DNA from: Rhodospirillaceae bacterium
GTDB lineage: Bacteria; Pseudomonadota; Alphaproteobacteria; UBA8366
Length of the DNA: 64,000 bases
Assembly (NCBI GenBank): GCA_002724395.1
Contig: PBOR01000052.1
Location: 2,603-66,602 of the forward strand
Direction of reading: 5' to 3'
This document shows, in pieces, positions 18,568 to 27,841 of the stretch. The first letter of the stretch is position 1; each line of letters starts with the position of its first letter. Under the pieces are notes generated by a model. That model searched no databases and was not told where the DNA came from. It worked only from the letters and a program-made list of their open reading frames with translations. The translations under genes were made by a program, and so were the position numbers.

Positions 18568-19476
18568 ATGCTTACGACGGATTCTGGATTTACGATCAAC
18601 ACACTGGGAGCAAAAGTCGGTGCGGAAATTATTGGCGCTGATTTGAGAAAACATTTGAGCGCTGCGGCATTCGCGGAAATAGAGGATACTTTCTATCGTT
18701 ATTCTGTGGTGGTCATACGCGACCAAGAGCTTACAACGAAAGAGCTCGTTGAATTCTCCCGTCTATTTGGTACGCTTCAGATCAATGTCCGCTCTAAAAC
18801 CAAAACTAAAGATGCCGATATTCGGATCATGCCGGACGAGCAGGAAGCCATCTATATTTCCAATGTAAAGAAAGACGGTAAATTTATGGGGTCGACGGAT
18901 GCGGGGCGGTATTGGCATTCCGATCTTTGCTACGAACAAATACCCAGTAAAATGACCCTATTGCATGCAATAGAGATTCCGGAAAAAAACGGCGTGGTCT
19001 ATGGGGCAACCAAGTTTGCCGACGTGGCTGCTGCCTATGACGCTCTGTCGAGAACTATGAAAAACCGGCTGGAAGGTTTGGTTGCGGCGAACAGTTTCCG
19101 GCATATGTGGCAACGTAAAGCGGATGATTTTGGCACGCGAATGAAACTAGGCGATGAAGAACTTGCAAAGCTTCCTGAAGACGCCATCCATCCGGTGGTG
19201 CGTGTTCACCCGGTCACTGGCCAGAAATGCATTTATATTTGTGACGGTTATACCAATAGAATACTCGGCATGCCGGAGGATGAGAGCGATCAACTGTTGT
19301 CGGAATTGTTTGCGCATATGGCCAAAAGGGAATTCCGTTACCAGCATGAGTGGAGCCTCAACGACCTGCTCATGTGGGATAACTGCGCTGTTCAGCATAA
19401 GGCTAATTTCGACTATGATCCGTCTCTTCGCCGTTTGATGCAACGCTGTACGGTAATGGGCGACGCAATTACCTGA
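18568..19476 (+). CDS. TauD/TfdA-family Fe(II)/2-oxoglutarate dioxygenase
   Basis: This 302-residue non-heme iron oxygenase has the family N-terminus GAEIIGADLRKHLS, the first metal ligands in YWHSDLCYE (HxD), and the distal His and 2-oxoglutarate-binding Arg in VQHKANFDYDPSLRRLMQR. These enzymes hydroxylate substrates such as taurine, 2,4-D or carboxylic acids to start their breakdown. The substrate here is unknown. I chose the ATG at 18568 because CAGGAGG sits 5 nt before it; the frame is open from a GTG at 18553. It follows the PanE-like gene by about 80 bp. Confidence 0.9.
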   Translation: MLTTDSGFTINTLGAKVGAEIIGADLRKHLSAAAFAEIEDTFYRYSVVVIRDQELTTKELVEFSRLFGTLQINVRSKTKTKDADIRIMPDEQEAIYISNVKKDGKFMGSTDAGRYWHSDLCYEQIPSKMTLLHAIEIPEKNGVVYGATKFADVAAAYDALSRTMKNRLEGLVAANSFRHMWQRKADDFGTRMKLGDEELAKLPEDAIHPVVRVHPVTGQKCIYICDGYTNRILGMPEDESDQLLSELFAHMAKREFRYQHEWSLNDLLMWDNCAVQHKANFDYDPSLRRLMQRCTVMGDAIT

Positions 19477-19596
19477 CGTTCGATCTTTGAGGTATCAGAT
19501 TGGTAAGGACACTATTAGATCGGGCTGTCCGTCACGCAGAACGCTGCCAGCTTTGTTTAAATTGGGCAGGCGATTAACAACTTCGAGGAAATTTCT

Positions 19597-19989
19597 ATGA
19601 ACAAACCCCGCTTTGTCGAAACCGTTGCTATGCCAACGGCTAAATTCGCTCATGCTGTCGAGGTGCCGCCGAGTGCTCGGTTACTGTTCACATCTGGGCT
19701 GACCGGAGTCACGATTGATGGGAAGCTCAAAGAGGGCTGCGAAGCCCAAGCTATACAAGCATGGGAAAATCTACTGGAGGTTTTGCGGGATGGTAATATG
19801 AGCGCTGAAGATATAGTCCGTATTACAACTTACTGCATAAATGCCGAGGATAATGCAGTCGCGCGCCAAGTGCGCGAGGACACCATTCCTGGATATGATA
19901 AGGCATCCACTTTTTTGGTGGTTGCTGCTTTGGCGTCGCCAGATTGTTTGTTTGAGATTGAGGCCGTTGCAGCCAAGGTGGATTCGTAA
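19597..19989 (+). CDS. RidA/YjgF/Rid family protein
   Basis: The 130-residue protein has the trimeric RidA fold, with RLLFTSGLTGVTIDGKLKEG, QAIQAWENLLEVL and a C-terminal LFEIEAVAAK. RidA proteins hydrolyse reactive enamine/imine intermediates, and related Rid subfamilies occur in catabolic operons. The key Arg of true RidA, usually in the KVR(V)EI-like region, is not obvious here, so it may belong to a diverged Rid group. An AGGAAA site precedes the ATG. Confidence 0.8.
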   Translation: MNKPRFVETVAMPTAKFAHAVEVPPSARLLFTSGLTGVTIDGKLKEGCEAQAIQAWENLLEVLRDGNMSAEDIVRITTYCINAEDNAVARQVREDTIPGYDKASTFLVVAALASPDCLFEIEAVAAKVDS

Positions 19990-20075
19990 AAACCGTTAGC
20001 TTAACCTCTCGAGGTCATCGCTGTTTTGCGATTTGTTTCTTAGATCATAAACCTATAATTTCATACGGAGCCGTC

Positions 20076-20645
20076 ATGTCCCGCCTCGCACCCATTCACC
20101 CAAAAGATTTAGATGAAGCACAGCTTGAGTATTACCGATCGATTTGTAGTCGTCCGACCTTCAAAGGTATTGCCGACGACACGCCGTTAGTCGGACCTTT
20201 CCTGGCTTGGCAGCGAAGTGTCGAATATGGCCAAAGGATGAATGCAAATTCGCGTTATTTGCGCTACGATGGATTATTGAAGTCTCGATTGGTTGAACTG
20301 GCAACAATTGTAGTTTGTCGTATTTGGAATGCGGATTTTGCTTTTAATTCGCATGCACGCGGTGCTGTGCGCGAAGGTGTTAGTAAAAAGGTTGTCGAGG
20401 CAATTCGTTACGGTAAGCGGCCTGTCTTTGAGAAAGCTGATGAGGAGATCGTCTACGATTTTTCTTTTCAGCTGACCGAGAATAAATCAGTCGAGGATGC
20501 CGCCTACAATGCCGCGGTCGATCTTTTAGGAGAGGCGGCGCTGGTGGAATTGGTGGGGCTTTGTGGCCATTATGTCACCGCATGCATGACTATAAATGCC
20601 TTCCAAATTCCACTGCGCCCGGGTGATGAGCCGCTCACCCATTAA
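20076..20645 (+). CDS. Carboxymuconolactone decarboxylase-like (CMD/AhpD fold) protein
   Basis: The 189-residue all-helical protein resembles the CMD/AhpD superfamily, with RLVELATIVVCRIWNADFAF followed by NSHARGAVREGVSKKVVEAI in the place of the usual H..A...G motif. The AhpD-type CxxC pair is not seen, so it is more likely a decarboxylase or hydrolase-like member than a peroxidase partner. It sits in the same plus-strand run as the dioxygenase and RidA genes. The substrate is unknown. Confidence 0.75.
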   Translation: MSRLAPIHPKDLDEAQLEYYRSICSRPTFKGIADDTPLVGPFLAWQRSVEYGQRMNANSRYLRYDGLLKSRLVELATIVVCRIWNADFAFNSHARGAVREGVSKKVVEAIRYGKRPVFEKADEEIVYDFSFQLTENKSVEDAAYNAAVDLLGEAALVELVGLCGHYVTACMTINAFQIPLRPGDEPLTH

Positions 20646-20991
20646 AAATTCAGCCCGCAATTATCAAATCATGCTTTGGCTCGCCGAGTTCGGTTGTTGT
20701 TCTAAGGAAAGACTGTAGATTTATTGAGCGGTGAAAGCTTGCAAGTTTGGGCAGCAGTGTTAGTACGGATAATCGTTTGAGCACACGCAGTTATTTTCAT
20801 CCCAATAAGGCCAGAGGTAATCAACGCTGTATCTGAAAGGTTCTATAACTGGCATCTGGTGGAGAAATCTGCGGTCCCCCTTTCACAGGATTATTGACCA
20901 CGTGATATGAGTATCTGCGGCAATAATGAACTTAATTGTCGTCGCGCGTGCCCCGACATTGGGAAATAAGTACTTTCTATTTCAGAGCCTC
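20646..20991. other. Intergenic region with no gene seen
   Basis: This 346-bp gap separates the CMD-like gene (plus) and the Old Yellow Enzyme gene (minus), so transcripts converge here. I see no convincing terminator hairpin and no conserved protein frame. Confidence 0.4.
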
Positions 20992-22203
20992 TTAGGTCTC
21001 GAGAAGCTGTTCGAGTGCTCTCTTAGCTTCGTCGGGTTTGTTGATTACGAGTTGTTTGTCGGCTTCGCGCTTTCGAAGCCTAAAAGCATATGGTTCTGGC
21101 TGCAGGGCAAAATAGTTATCAACGCCCAATGTTTTGGCCGCATGTATCGGCCAATCCCCATGATACATAAGCTCGCGGGACATACCGATAAGATCTGCCT
21201 TATTTTCGCGCAAAATGTCTTCGGCTTGCTTGGCCTCGGTGATTAACCCTACTACCATTACCAACGCACTTATTTTGCGCTTGAAGCGTTCCGTGAAATT
21301 CACATGGTATCCTTGTACCCTTGGCACGTGGGGCAAGGAGCTATTGCCAAATATACCGCCTGAGGAGATATCGATAATATCGACGCCCCGTTCTTCTAAC
21401 GCTTTGGCGAATTTTAGAGAATCCGAGAGTCCCCACTGTCCCCCTTCACCATCCACAACGGAAATTCGATATGAAAGAGGTAGATTATCAGGGAGCGCTT
21501 CTCTCGCCTCTTCTACCACTTCTAATGGGAAGCGCATCCGGCCTTCTATGTAGCCGCCATAGGCGTCGTTTCGAAGGTTGCTCAATGGCGATAGGAATTG
21601 ATGCAGCAAATAGCCATGAGCTCCGTGCAGCTCGACCATCTCAAAGCCCGCATCCACAGACCGAAGGACCGCTTCACGAAAAGAGGCCTTAACTACAGCA
21701 ATATCGCCATAATCCATTTCCTTCGGTTGGAAACGCCTTTTCACGTGGTCAACTGCACTCGGTGCGAGCCCTCGCCAGGGCGCCATGCCTTTTTCGGTAT
21801 CTTCATCGGTGAGTGGTGCGAAGTTTTCCATAGCACCTCGGCAAGAGGCTTTACGCCCAGTATGACCCAGCTGGATCGCTGGGACGGTATCAAGCGACTT
21901 TAAAAAATCGGTTATGCGTCGGTAGCCTGCTATGTGCTTGTCAGCCCAAATACCGGCACATTCGTATGATTTGCGACCGCGCTCTTCGACGGCTGTTTCT
22001 TCGCCATATATAATGCCTGCACCGCCGAAGGCATAGCGCCCCAAATGCACTAAATTCCAATCATTCGGCATGCCGTCTTCGGAAACATATTGACACATGG
22101 GTGAGACAACGATGCGGTTTTTAGCCGTTACACCACGAATAGTCATGGGTGTGAAAAGAAGTGGGCTGACTTTTACATCACTTTGTTGCTGTTCGTTTGT
22201 CAT
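20992..22203 (-). CDS. NADH:flavin oxidoreductase (Old Yellow Enzyme family)
   Basis: This is a 403-residue FMN TIM-barrel ene-reductase of the YqjM/NamA type. It has the N-terminal FTPMTIRGVTAKNRIVVSPM, the FMN- and substrate-binding QLGHTGRKAS, ELHGAHGYLLHQFLSPLSN and the C-terminal LIGMSRELMYHGDWP. Such enzymes reduce C=C bonds of enoyl compounds with NAD(P)H. It diverges from the FAH-family gene (72 bp between starts), so both may be controlled from one regulatory region. Confidence 0.93.
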   Translation of the reverse strand: MTNEQQQSDVKVSPLLFTPMTIRGVTAKNRIVVSPMCQYVSEDGMPNDWNLVHLGRYAFGGAGIIYGEETAVEERGRKSYECAGIWADKHIAGYRRITDFLKSLDTVPAIQLGHTGRKASCRGAMENFAPLTDEDTEKGMAPWRGLAPSAVDHVKRRFQPKEMDYGDIAVVKASFREAVLRSVDAGFEMVELHGAHGYLLHQFLSPLSNLRNDAYGGYIEGRMRFPLEVVEEAREALPDNLPLSYRISVVDGEGGQWGLSDSLKFAKALEERGVDIIDISSGGIFGNSSLPHVPRVQGYHVNFTERFKRKISALVMVVGLITEAKQAEDILRENKADLIGMSRELMYHGDWPIHAAKTLGVDNYFALQPEPYAFRLRKREADKQLVINKPDEAKRALEQLLET

Positions 22204-22274
22204 ATAGTCTCTTCCTCTCCTAATGCTGCTAGATTAGGTTGCGTCGCATTAAGGCAATATGAGCAGGTGTTAAA

Positions 22275-23045
22275 ATGGTTACGTGGTTAAGGTTTCAGCA
22301 TAGTGGTGAATCATGCTTTGGAAAACTAGACGGCGACAGTATTGCGGTCTGCAACGGAAATATGTTTGTTGATCCTGCAGAGACGGGCGAAAGCTTAGCG
22401 TTCACCGATGTTACAATCGATGTCCCTTGTTGGCCGAGCAAAATTATTGCACTTTGGAATAATTCGCGCTCTGCGGCGGAAAAGCAGGGACTGGATATGC
22501 CTGCAGAGCCATTATTTTTCATCAAAGCTTCGAACACCTGCTTGCCAAGTGGCGGTGTTATTAGAAAGCCTGCTTCCTATGACGGGCGGGTAATTTATGA
22601 AGCAGAACTGGGCGTTGTCGTCGGCCAGGAATGCACTAAGTTGTCTTTGGCAGATGCTGAGGCTGCAATTTTTGGATACACTTGTGTAAATGATGTAACC
22701 GCATTGCAGATTCTAAAAGAGGACGAAAGTTTCGCTCAGTGGGCACGCGCTAAGGGTTTTGACACTTTCGGGCCCATCGGTCCGGTTATTGCCGCAGATG
22801 TTGATATTTCTAATTCTATTATTCGCGCTGAGCTAAATGGTCGCGAACGGCAGAATTATTCGGTTAGTGATCTTTTTATGGGGCCGGCAGAGTTGTTGAG
22901 CCGGATATCGCACTTTATGACACTCTATCCCGGCGATATTATTTCTTGCGGCACCGGGCCTGGCGCATTGCCAATGCAGCCCGGCGCAAAAATTGATGTG
23001 ATCATTGATGGCATTGGTACATTATCTAATACCTATGAAACTTAG
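22275..23045 (+). CDS. Fumarylacetoacetate hydrolase family protein
   Basis: The 256-residue protein has the FAH catalytic core: FFIKASNTCLPSGG, then IYEAELGVVVGQEC and YTCVNDVTAL with the acidic metal ligands (Glu, Glu, Asp), and a late ISCGTGPGA loop. Members cleave or decarboxylate 2,4-diketo acids or hydrate 2-oxopent-4-dienoates in aromatic catabolism. The usual final D...TGTP.G reads ISCGTGPGA, a small variation. It is divergent from the Old Yellow Enzyme gene. Confidence 0.9.
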   Translation: MVTWLRFQHSGESCFGKLDGDSIAVCNGNMFVDPAETGESLAFTDVTIDVPCWPSKIIALWNNSRSAAEKQGLDMPAEPLFFIKASNTCLPSGGVIRKPASYDGRVIYEAELGVVVGQECTKLSLADAEAAIFGYTCVNDVTALQILKEDESFAQWARAKGFDTFGPIGPVIAADVDISNSIIRAELNGRERQNYSVSDLFMGPAELLSRISHFMTLYPGDIISCGTGPGALPMQPGAKIDVIIDGIGTLSNTYET

Positions 23046-23150
23046 AGGATTGTAGGTTCGGTTCTGAAATTCTTTCTCCAGGCTCTTTTTTGGTTGAGGG
23101 CACTCTCAGTAAGCGACCTAAATTTAATTAGCTGTAAGCACTTTTACTTC

Positions 23151-24308
23151 ATGCCAGACCTCCTAACGCCTGAAATCAAATCAAAAGGCCCGCTCTTTAT
23201 TTATAGAGCGCGAGAAGCTTCTGGTGCATTGCGGAAAGATGCTAATCAGGAGGCAGCTGTAGAAAAACTTCAGACACTGTATCACGCTTTGCAGGGTTAT
23301 GATTCACAGTCGGGCATGAAAGGTTGGAAGGCGCGGTTAAGCCTTGCACAACGGACGATATCACCGCCTAAAGGGCTTTATATCTATGGCCCAGTGGGGC
23401 GCGGTAAATCTATGCTGATGGATTTGTTTTTTGATAGCGTGCCAATTAAAAAGAAGCGCCGTATTCATTTCCATGAATTCATGATCGAGGTACATGATTC
23501 GGCCCACGTTTGGCGTAATGATAAGAATAGAAAGAGCGACAAAGATCCATTGCCACAAATAGCAGAAGGCATTGCCGCGAAAGCCTCTCTTCTTTGCTTC
23601 GATGAATTTCATGTCACCAACATAGCCGATGCGATGATCTTAGGACGGCTATTTACCGGCCTATTTGACCTCGGGGTCGTAGTTGTGACTACGTCGAACT
23701 TTGAACCAGATAATCTCTACAAAGGTGGGCTGCAGCGCGAGCGTTTCTTGCCTTTTATCGATTTATTGAAAGAAAAACTCGATCTTTTCGAGTTAGCATC
23801 GCCAATCGATTACCGGCTTGCGCGATTGAAACAGATGCAAGTGTTTCATGCCCCCTTGGGTATTGCCTCGACGAAAGCGCTGGAGAAAGCCTATGAGGAT
23901 CTAACGGAAGGGGCTGCAAGTGAGCCGGATGCAGTTTGCGTTAAAGGACGCAGAATTTCTGTTTGTCGGGCAGCGCGGGGTATTGCTTGGTTCACATTTG
24001 CAGAATTGTGCACTGAAGCGCTCGGTGCAGAAGATTATATCGCCATAGGCAGGCGTTACCACACATTGATCTTGGACCAAGTGCCCAAATTAAATGAAGA
24101 ACGGCGCAATGAAGCGAAGCGTTTTGTGACTTTGGTTGATGCCTTATACGAACTCAAAGTTAATCTTGTGATGGCGGCACAGACATCGCCACATGAAATT
24201 TACCGCGGTTCAACCCATGATTTTGAATTTGAACGTACCATCAGTCGTTTGATGGAGATGCAGTCCGATGACTATATTGACGCGAAACACAGTGGGTCAA
24301 AACCCTAA
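23151..24308 (+). CDS. zapE: Cell division protein ZapE / AFG1-like ATPase
   Basis: This is a 385-residue P-loop ATPase of the AFG1/ZapE family, linked in E. coli to FtsZ-ring stability and in mitochondria to quality control of respiratory subunits. It has Walker A GPVGRGKSM, the family sequence RIHFHEFMIEVHD, Walker B LLCFDEFHVTNIADAM and VVTTSNFEPDNLYKGGLQR. I start it at the ATG (23151, MPDLLTPEIKSKGP); the open frame begins at a TTG at 23094. In alphaproteobacteria it commonly sits next to mdh, as here. Confidence 0.92.
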   Translation: MPDLLTPEIKSKGPLFIYRAREASGALRKDANQEAAVEKLQTLYHALQGYDSQSGMKGWKARLSLAQRTISPPKGLYIYGPVGRGKSMLMDLFFDSVPIKKKRRIHFHEFMIEVHDSAHVWRNDKNRKSDKDPLPQIAEGIAAKASLLCFDEFHVTNIADAMILGRLFTGLFDLGVVVVTTSNFEPDNLYKGGLQRERFLPFIDLLKEKLDLFELASPIDYRLARLKQMQVFHAPLGIASTKALEKAYEDLTEGAASEPDAVCVKGRRISVCRAARGIAWFTFAELCTEALGAEDYIAIGRRYHTLILDQVPKLNEERRNEAKRFVTLVDALYELKVNLVMAAQTSPHEIYRGSTHDFEFERTISRLMEMQSDDYIDAKHSGSKP

Positions 24309-24399
24309 ACTTGCCCTCGCCCGCCAAAAACTGTAGGAAATCGGCACTCACAGCTTAACACATCCGCCATTGGTACCTGAATTTGGCTGGCGGCATTGA

Positions 24400-25443
<1,044 letters not shown>

Positions 25444-25712
25444 CTCCGAAACGAATTTGCAAATAGAAAAATTTTTATCGAACCGCAGAATTCTATGCGC
25501 GCTTGGTGTAGCTGAGTTCTAGTTGCACCGACTCGCCACAATGTTAAAGTGACCAGCGTTTTGATACGGTAAAGGGGATTTGGTGTATTGCCTTTGGGCG
25601 AGAGAAATCCTGGGGCAACCGCGAAATCTGGCTCCTAATCTAAAACCACGCTAGTGGTGTTGAGTTTGTAATTCGGTAGTTTGTAATACCAAAAATAAGA
25701 GAGTGGGGCTTT

Positions 25713-26909
25713 ATGAACATTCACGAGTATCAGGCTAAAGGCCTTTTACAAAAATTCGGCGTTACAGTGCCAAAAGGCGAGCCGGCATTTGGCGTCGGTG
25801 AAGTCAGTAAAATTACCGATGATTTGGGTGGCCCGGTTTGGGTCGTAAAATCACAAATTCATGCGGGTGGTCGCGGCGCGGGGCATTTCAAGGAAGACCC
25901 TGACGGTGGTGGTGGTGTGCGCCTAGCGAAATCAAAAGAGGAAGTTTCTGCGTACGCGAACGCAATGCTTGGTAACACACTGGTGACCAAACAAACTGGC
26001 GCGGGCGGGAAGGAGGTTCGTCGCATTTATATAGAAGAAGGCTGCGACATTGACCGAGAACTCTATCTAGCCATGCTGATAGACCGCTCAACGAGCAAGG
26101 TTACTGTGGTTGCGTCTACAGAGGGCGGCATGGAAATTGAGGAAGTCGCCGAAAACACACCAGAAAAAATAACTCGCGTTGCCATCGATCCAGTGATTGG
26201 GATGTCTCCTTTTTATGCACGCCAAGTCGCGTTTAGACTTGGTTTAGAAGGTAAAGTTGCTTCGCACACCGTTAAATTATTAATGGCACTTTATAGAGCC
26301 TTTACGGAATTAGACGCGACGCTTATTGAAGTGAACCCATTGGTTGTGACTGGTTCGGGTGATGTCATTGCATTAGATGCTAAAATGAACTTTGATGATA
26401 ATGCCTTGTTCCGACATCCTGATATTGAAGAATTACGGGACGAATCAGAAGAGGATCCCGCGGAAATAGAGGCGGCAAAATTTGACCTTAATTATGTCAA
26501 ACTCGATGGTACCATTGGTTGTATGGTTAATGGTGCCGGACTCGCGATGGCGACAATGGACATTATTAAGCTTTACGGCGAAGAGCCGGCAAATTTCTTG
26601 GATGTGGGCGGCAGCGCCACAGCGGAAAAAGTAACTGCGGCCTTCAAGATTATCCTGTCGGATTCTAATGTGCAGGGTATTTTAGTGAATATATTCGGCG
26701 GCATAATGCGTTGTGATATTATTGCTGAAGGTGTTGTGCAGGCTGCTAAAGAAGTTAATCTCTCAGTGCCCTTAGTAGTTCGGCTAGAGGGCACGAATGT
26801 TGATAAAGGCAAACAAATTCTAGCCGATTCCGGCCTTCCCATTATTTCCGGTGATGATTTAGGTGACGCGGCTAAGAAAATTGTCGATTCTGTGAGGGAG
26901 GCAAGATAA
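25713..26909 (+). CDS. sucC: Succinyl-CoA synthetase beta subunit
   Basis: SucC provides the ATP-grasp and nucleotide-specificity part of succinyl-CoA synthetase (succinyl-CoA + ADP + Pi to succinate + ATP). The 398-residue length is standard. It begins [17 protein letters not shown] and has [22 protein letters not shown] and the C-terminal [10 protein letters not shown]. The stop overlaps the sucD start by one base (TAATG). It is the first gene of sucCDAB, and the 270-bp gap before it probably holds the operon promoter. Confidence 0.97.
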   Translation: MNIHEYQAKGLLQKFGVTVPKGEPAFGVGEVSKITDDLGGPVWVVKSQIHAGGRGAGHFKEDPDGGGGVRLAKSKEEVSAYANAMLGNTLVTKQTGAGGKEVRRIYIEEGCDIDRELYLAMLIDRSTSKVTVVASTEGGMEIEEVAENTPEKITRVAIDPVIGMSPFYARQVAFRLGLEGKVASHTVKLLMALYRAFTELDATLIEVNPLVVTGSGDVIALDAKMNFDDNALFRHPDIEELRDESEEDPAEIEAAKFDLNYVKLDGTIGCMVNGAGLAMATMDIIKLYGEEPANFLDVGGSATAEKVTAAFKIILSDSNVQGILVNIFGGIMRCDIIAEGVVQAAKEVNLSVPLVVRLEGTNVDKGKQILADSGLPIISGDDLGDAAKKIVDSVREAR

Positions 26910-27781
26910 TGGCAGTATTGGTAAATAAAAACACTAAGCTGATTTGCCAAGGTATCACTGGATTGCAGGGTAATTTTCATTCTGAGCAGGCGATTGCTTA
27001 TGGTACTCAAATGGTTGGCGGAGTGACGCCAGGCAAAGGCGGCACCACGCATTTGGATTTGCCAGTGTACGATACGGTCAAAGAAGCAGTGGAACAGACT
27101 GGCGCCAATGCGTCGGTGATTTATGTGCCGCCACCTTTTGCAGCAGATGCCATTTTGGAAGGAATCGATGCGGAATTGCCTTTGGTGGTCTGCATTACAG
27201 AAGGCATTCCTGTTATTGATATGGTCGCCGTCAAGGAAGCCCTTAAAAATAGTAATACTCGCCTGATTGGGCCGAATTGCCCCGGTGTGATCACGCCAGA
27301 TGAGTGCAAGATCGGTATTATGCCTGGACACATTCATAAGCGCGGCAAGATCGGTATTGTATCTCGTTCCGGTACGCTTACATATGAAGCCGTGGCGCAA
27401 ACCACGGTGACGGGTCTGGGTCAAACAAGTTGTATCGGAATTGGCGGGGACCCTGTGAATGGCACCAACTTCGTTGATTGTTTGGAATGGTTTGTTGAAG
27501 ATGATGAAACTGAAGGCATTATTATGATTGGTGAAATCGGTGGTGATGCGGAAGCCGACGGCGCAGCGTTTTTAAAAGCAACTGGGACGAAGAAACCGGT
27601 TACTGGATTTATTGCCGGCCGGACAGCGCCGCCGGGTCGTCGTATGGGCCATGCGGGTGCGGTTATTTCTGGTGGCAAAGATACGGCGGAACATAAGATT
27701 GAAGCTCTCAAGGCGGCTGGTATTCATGTTGCGGATAGTCCCTCGGAGCTCGGAAGCACTATGCTTAAGGCTATGGGGTAG
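26909..27781 (+). CDS. sucD: Succinyl-CoA synthetase alpha subunit
   Basis: SucD binds CoA and carries the phosphohistidine. The 290-residue protein has [24 protein letters not shown], the CoA region PNCPGVITP, and the active-site His in [20 protein letters not shown]. It is translationally coupled to sucC by a one-base overlap. The length and motifs are complete. Confidence 0.97.
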   Translation: MAVLVNKNTKLICQGITGLQGNFHSEQAIAYGTQMVGGVTPGKGGTTHLDLPVYDTVKEAVEQTGANASVIYVPPPFAADAILEGIDAELPLVVCITEGIPVIDMVAVKEALKNSNTRLIGPNCPGVITPDECKIGIMPGHIHKRGKIGIVSRSGTLTYEAVAQTTVTGLGQTSCIGIGGDPVNGTNFVDCLEWFVEDDETEGIIMIGEIGGDAEADGAAFLKATGTKKPVTGFIAGRTAPPGRRMGHAGAVISGGKDTAEHKIEALKAAGIHVADSPSELGSTMLKAMG

Positions 27782-27841
27782 TACCGCAGCGGGGTCTCCA
27801 CAGCATATCATTGTTCTGACAATTTGAAGGGAGCGTGCTTC

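Noticed and set aside
26573..27424. 283-codon minus-strand frame across sucC/sucD
   Set aside because: It lies opposite two well-supported genes, is rich in His/Arg/Asn in a way typical of antisense frames, and has no motif.
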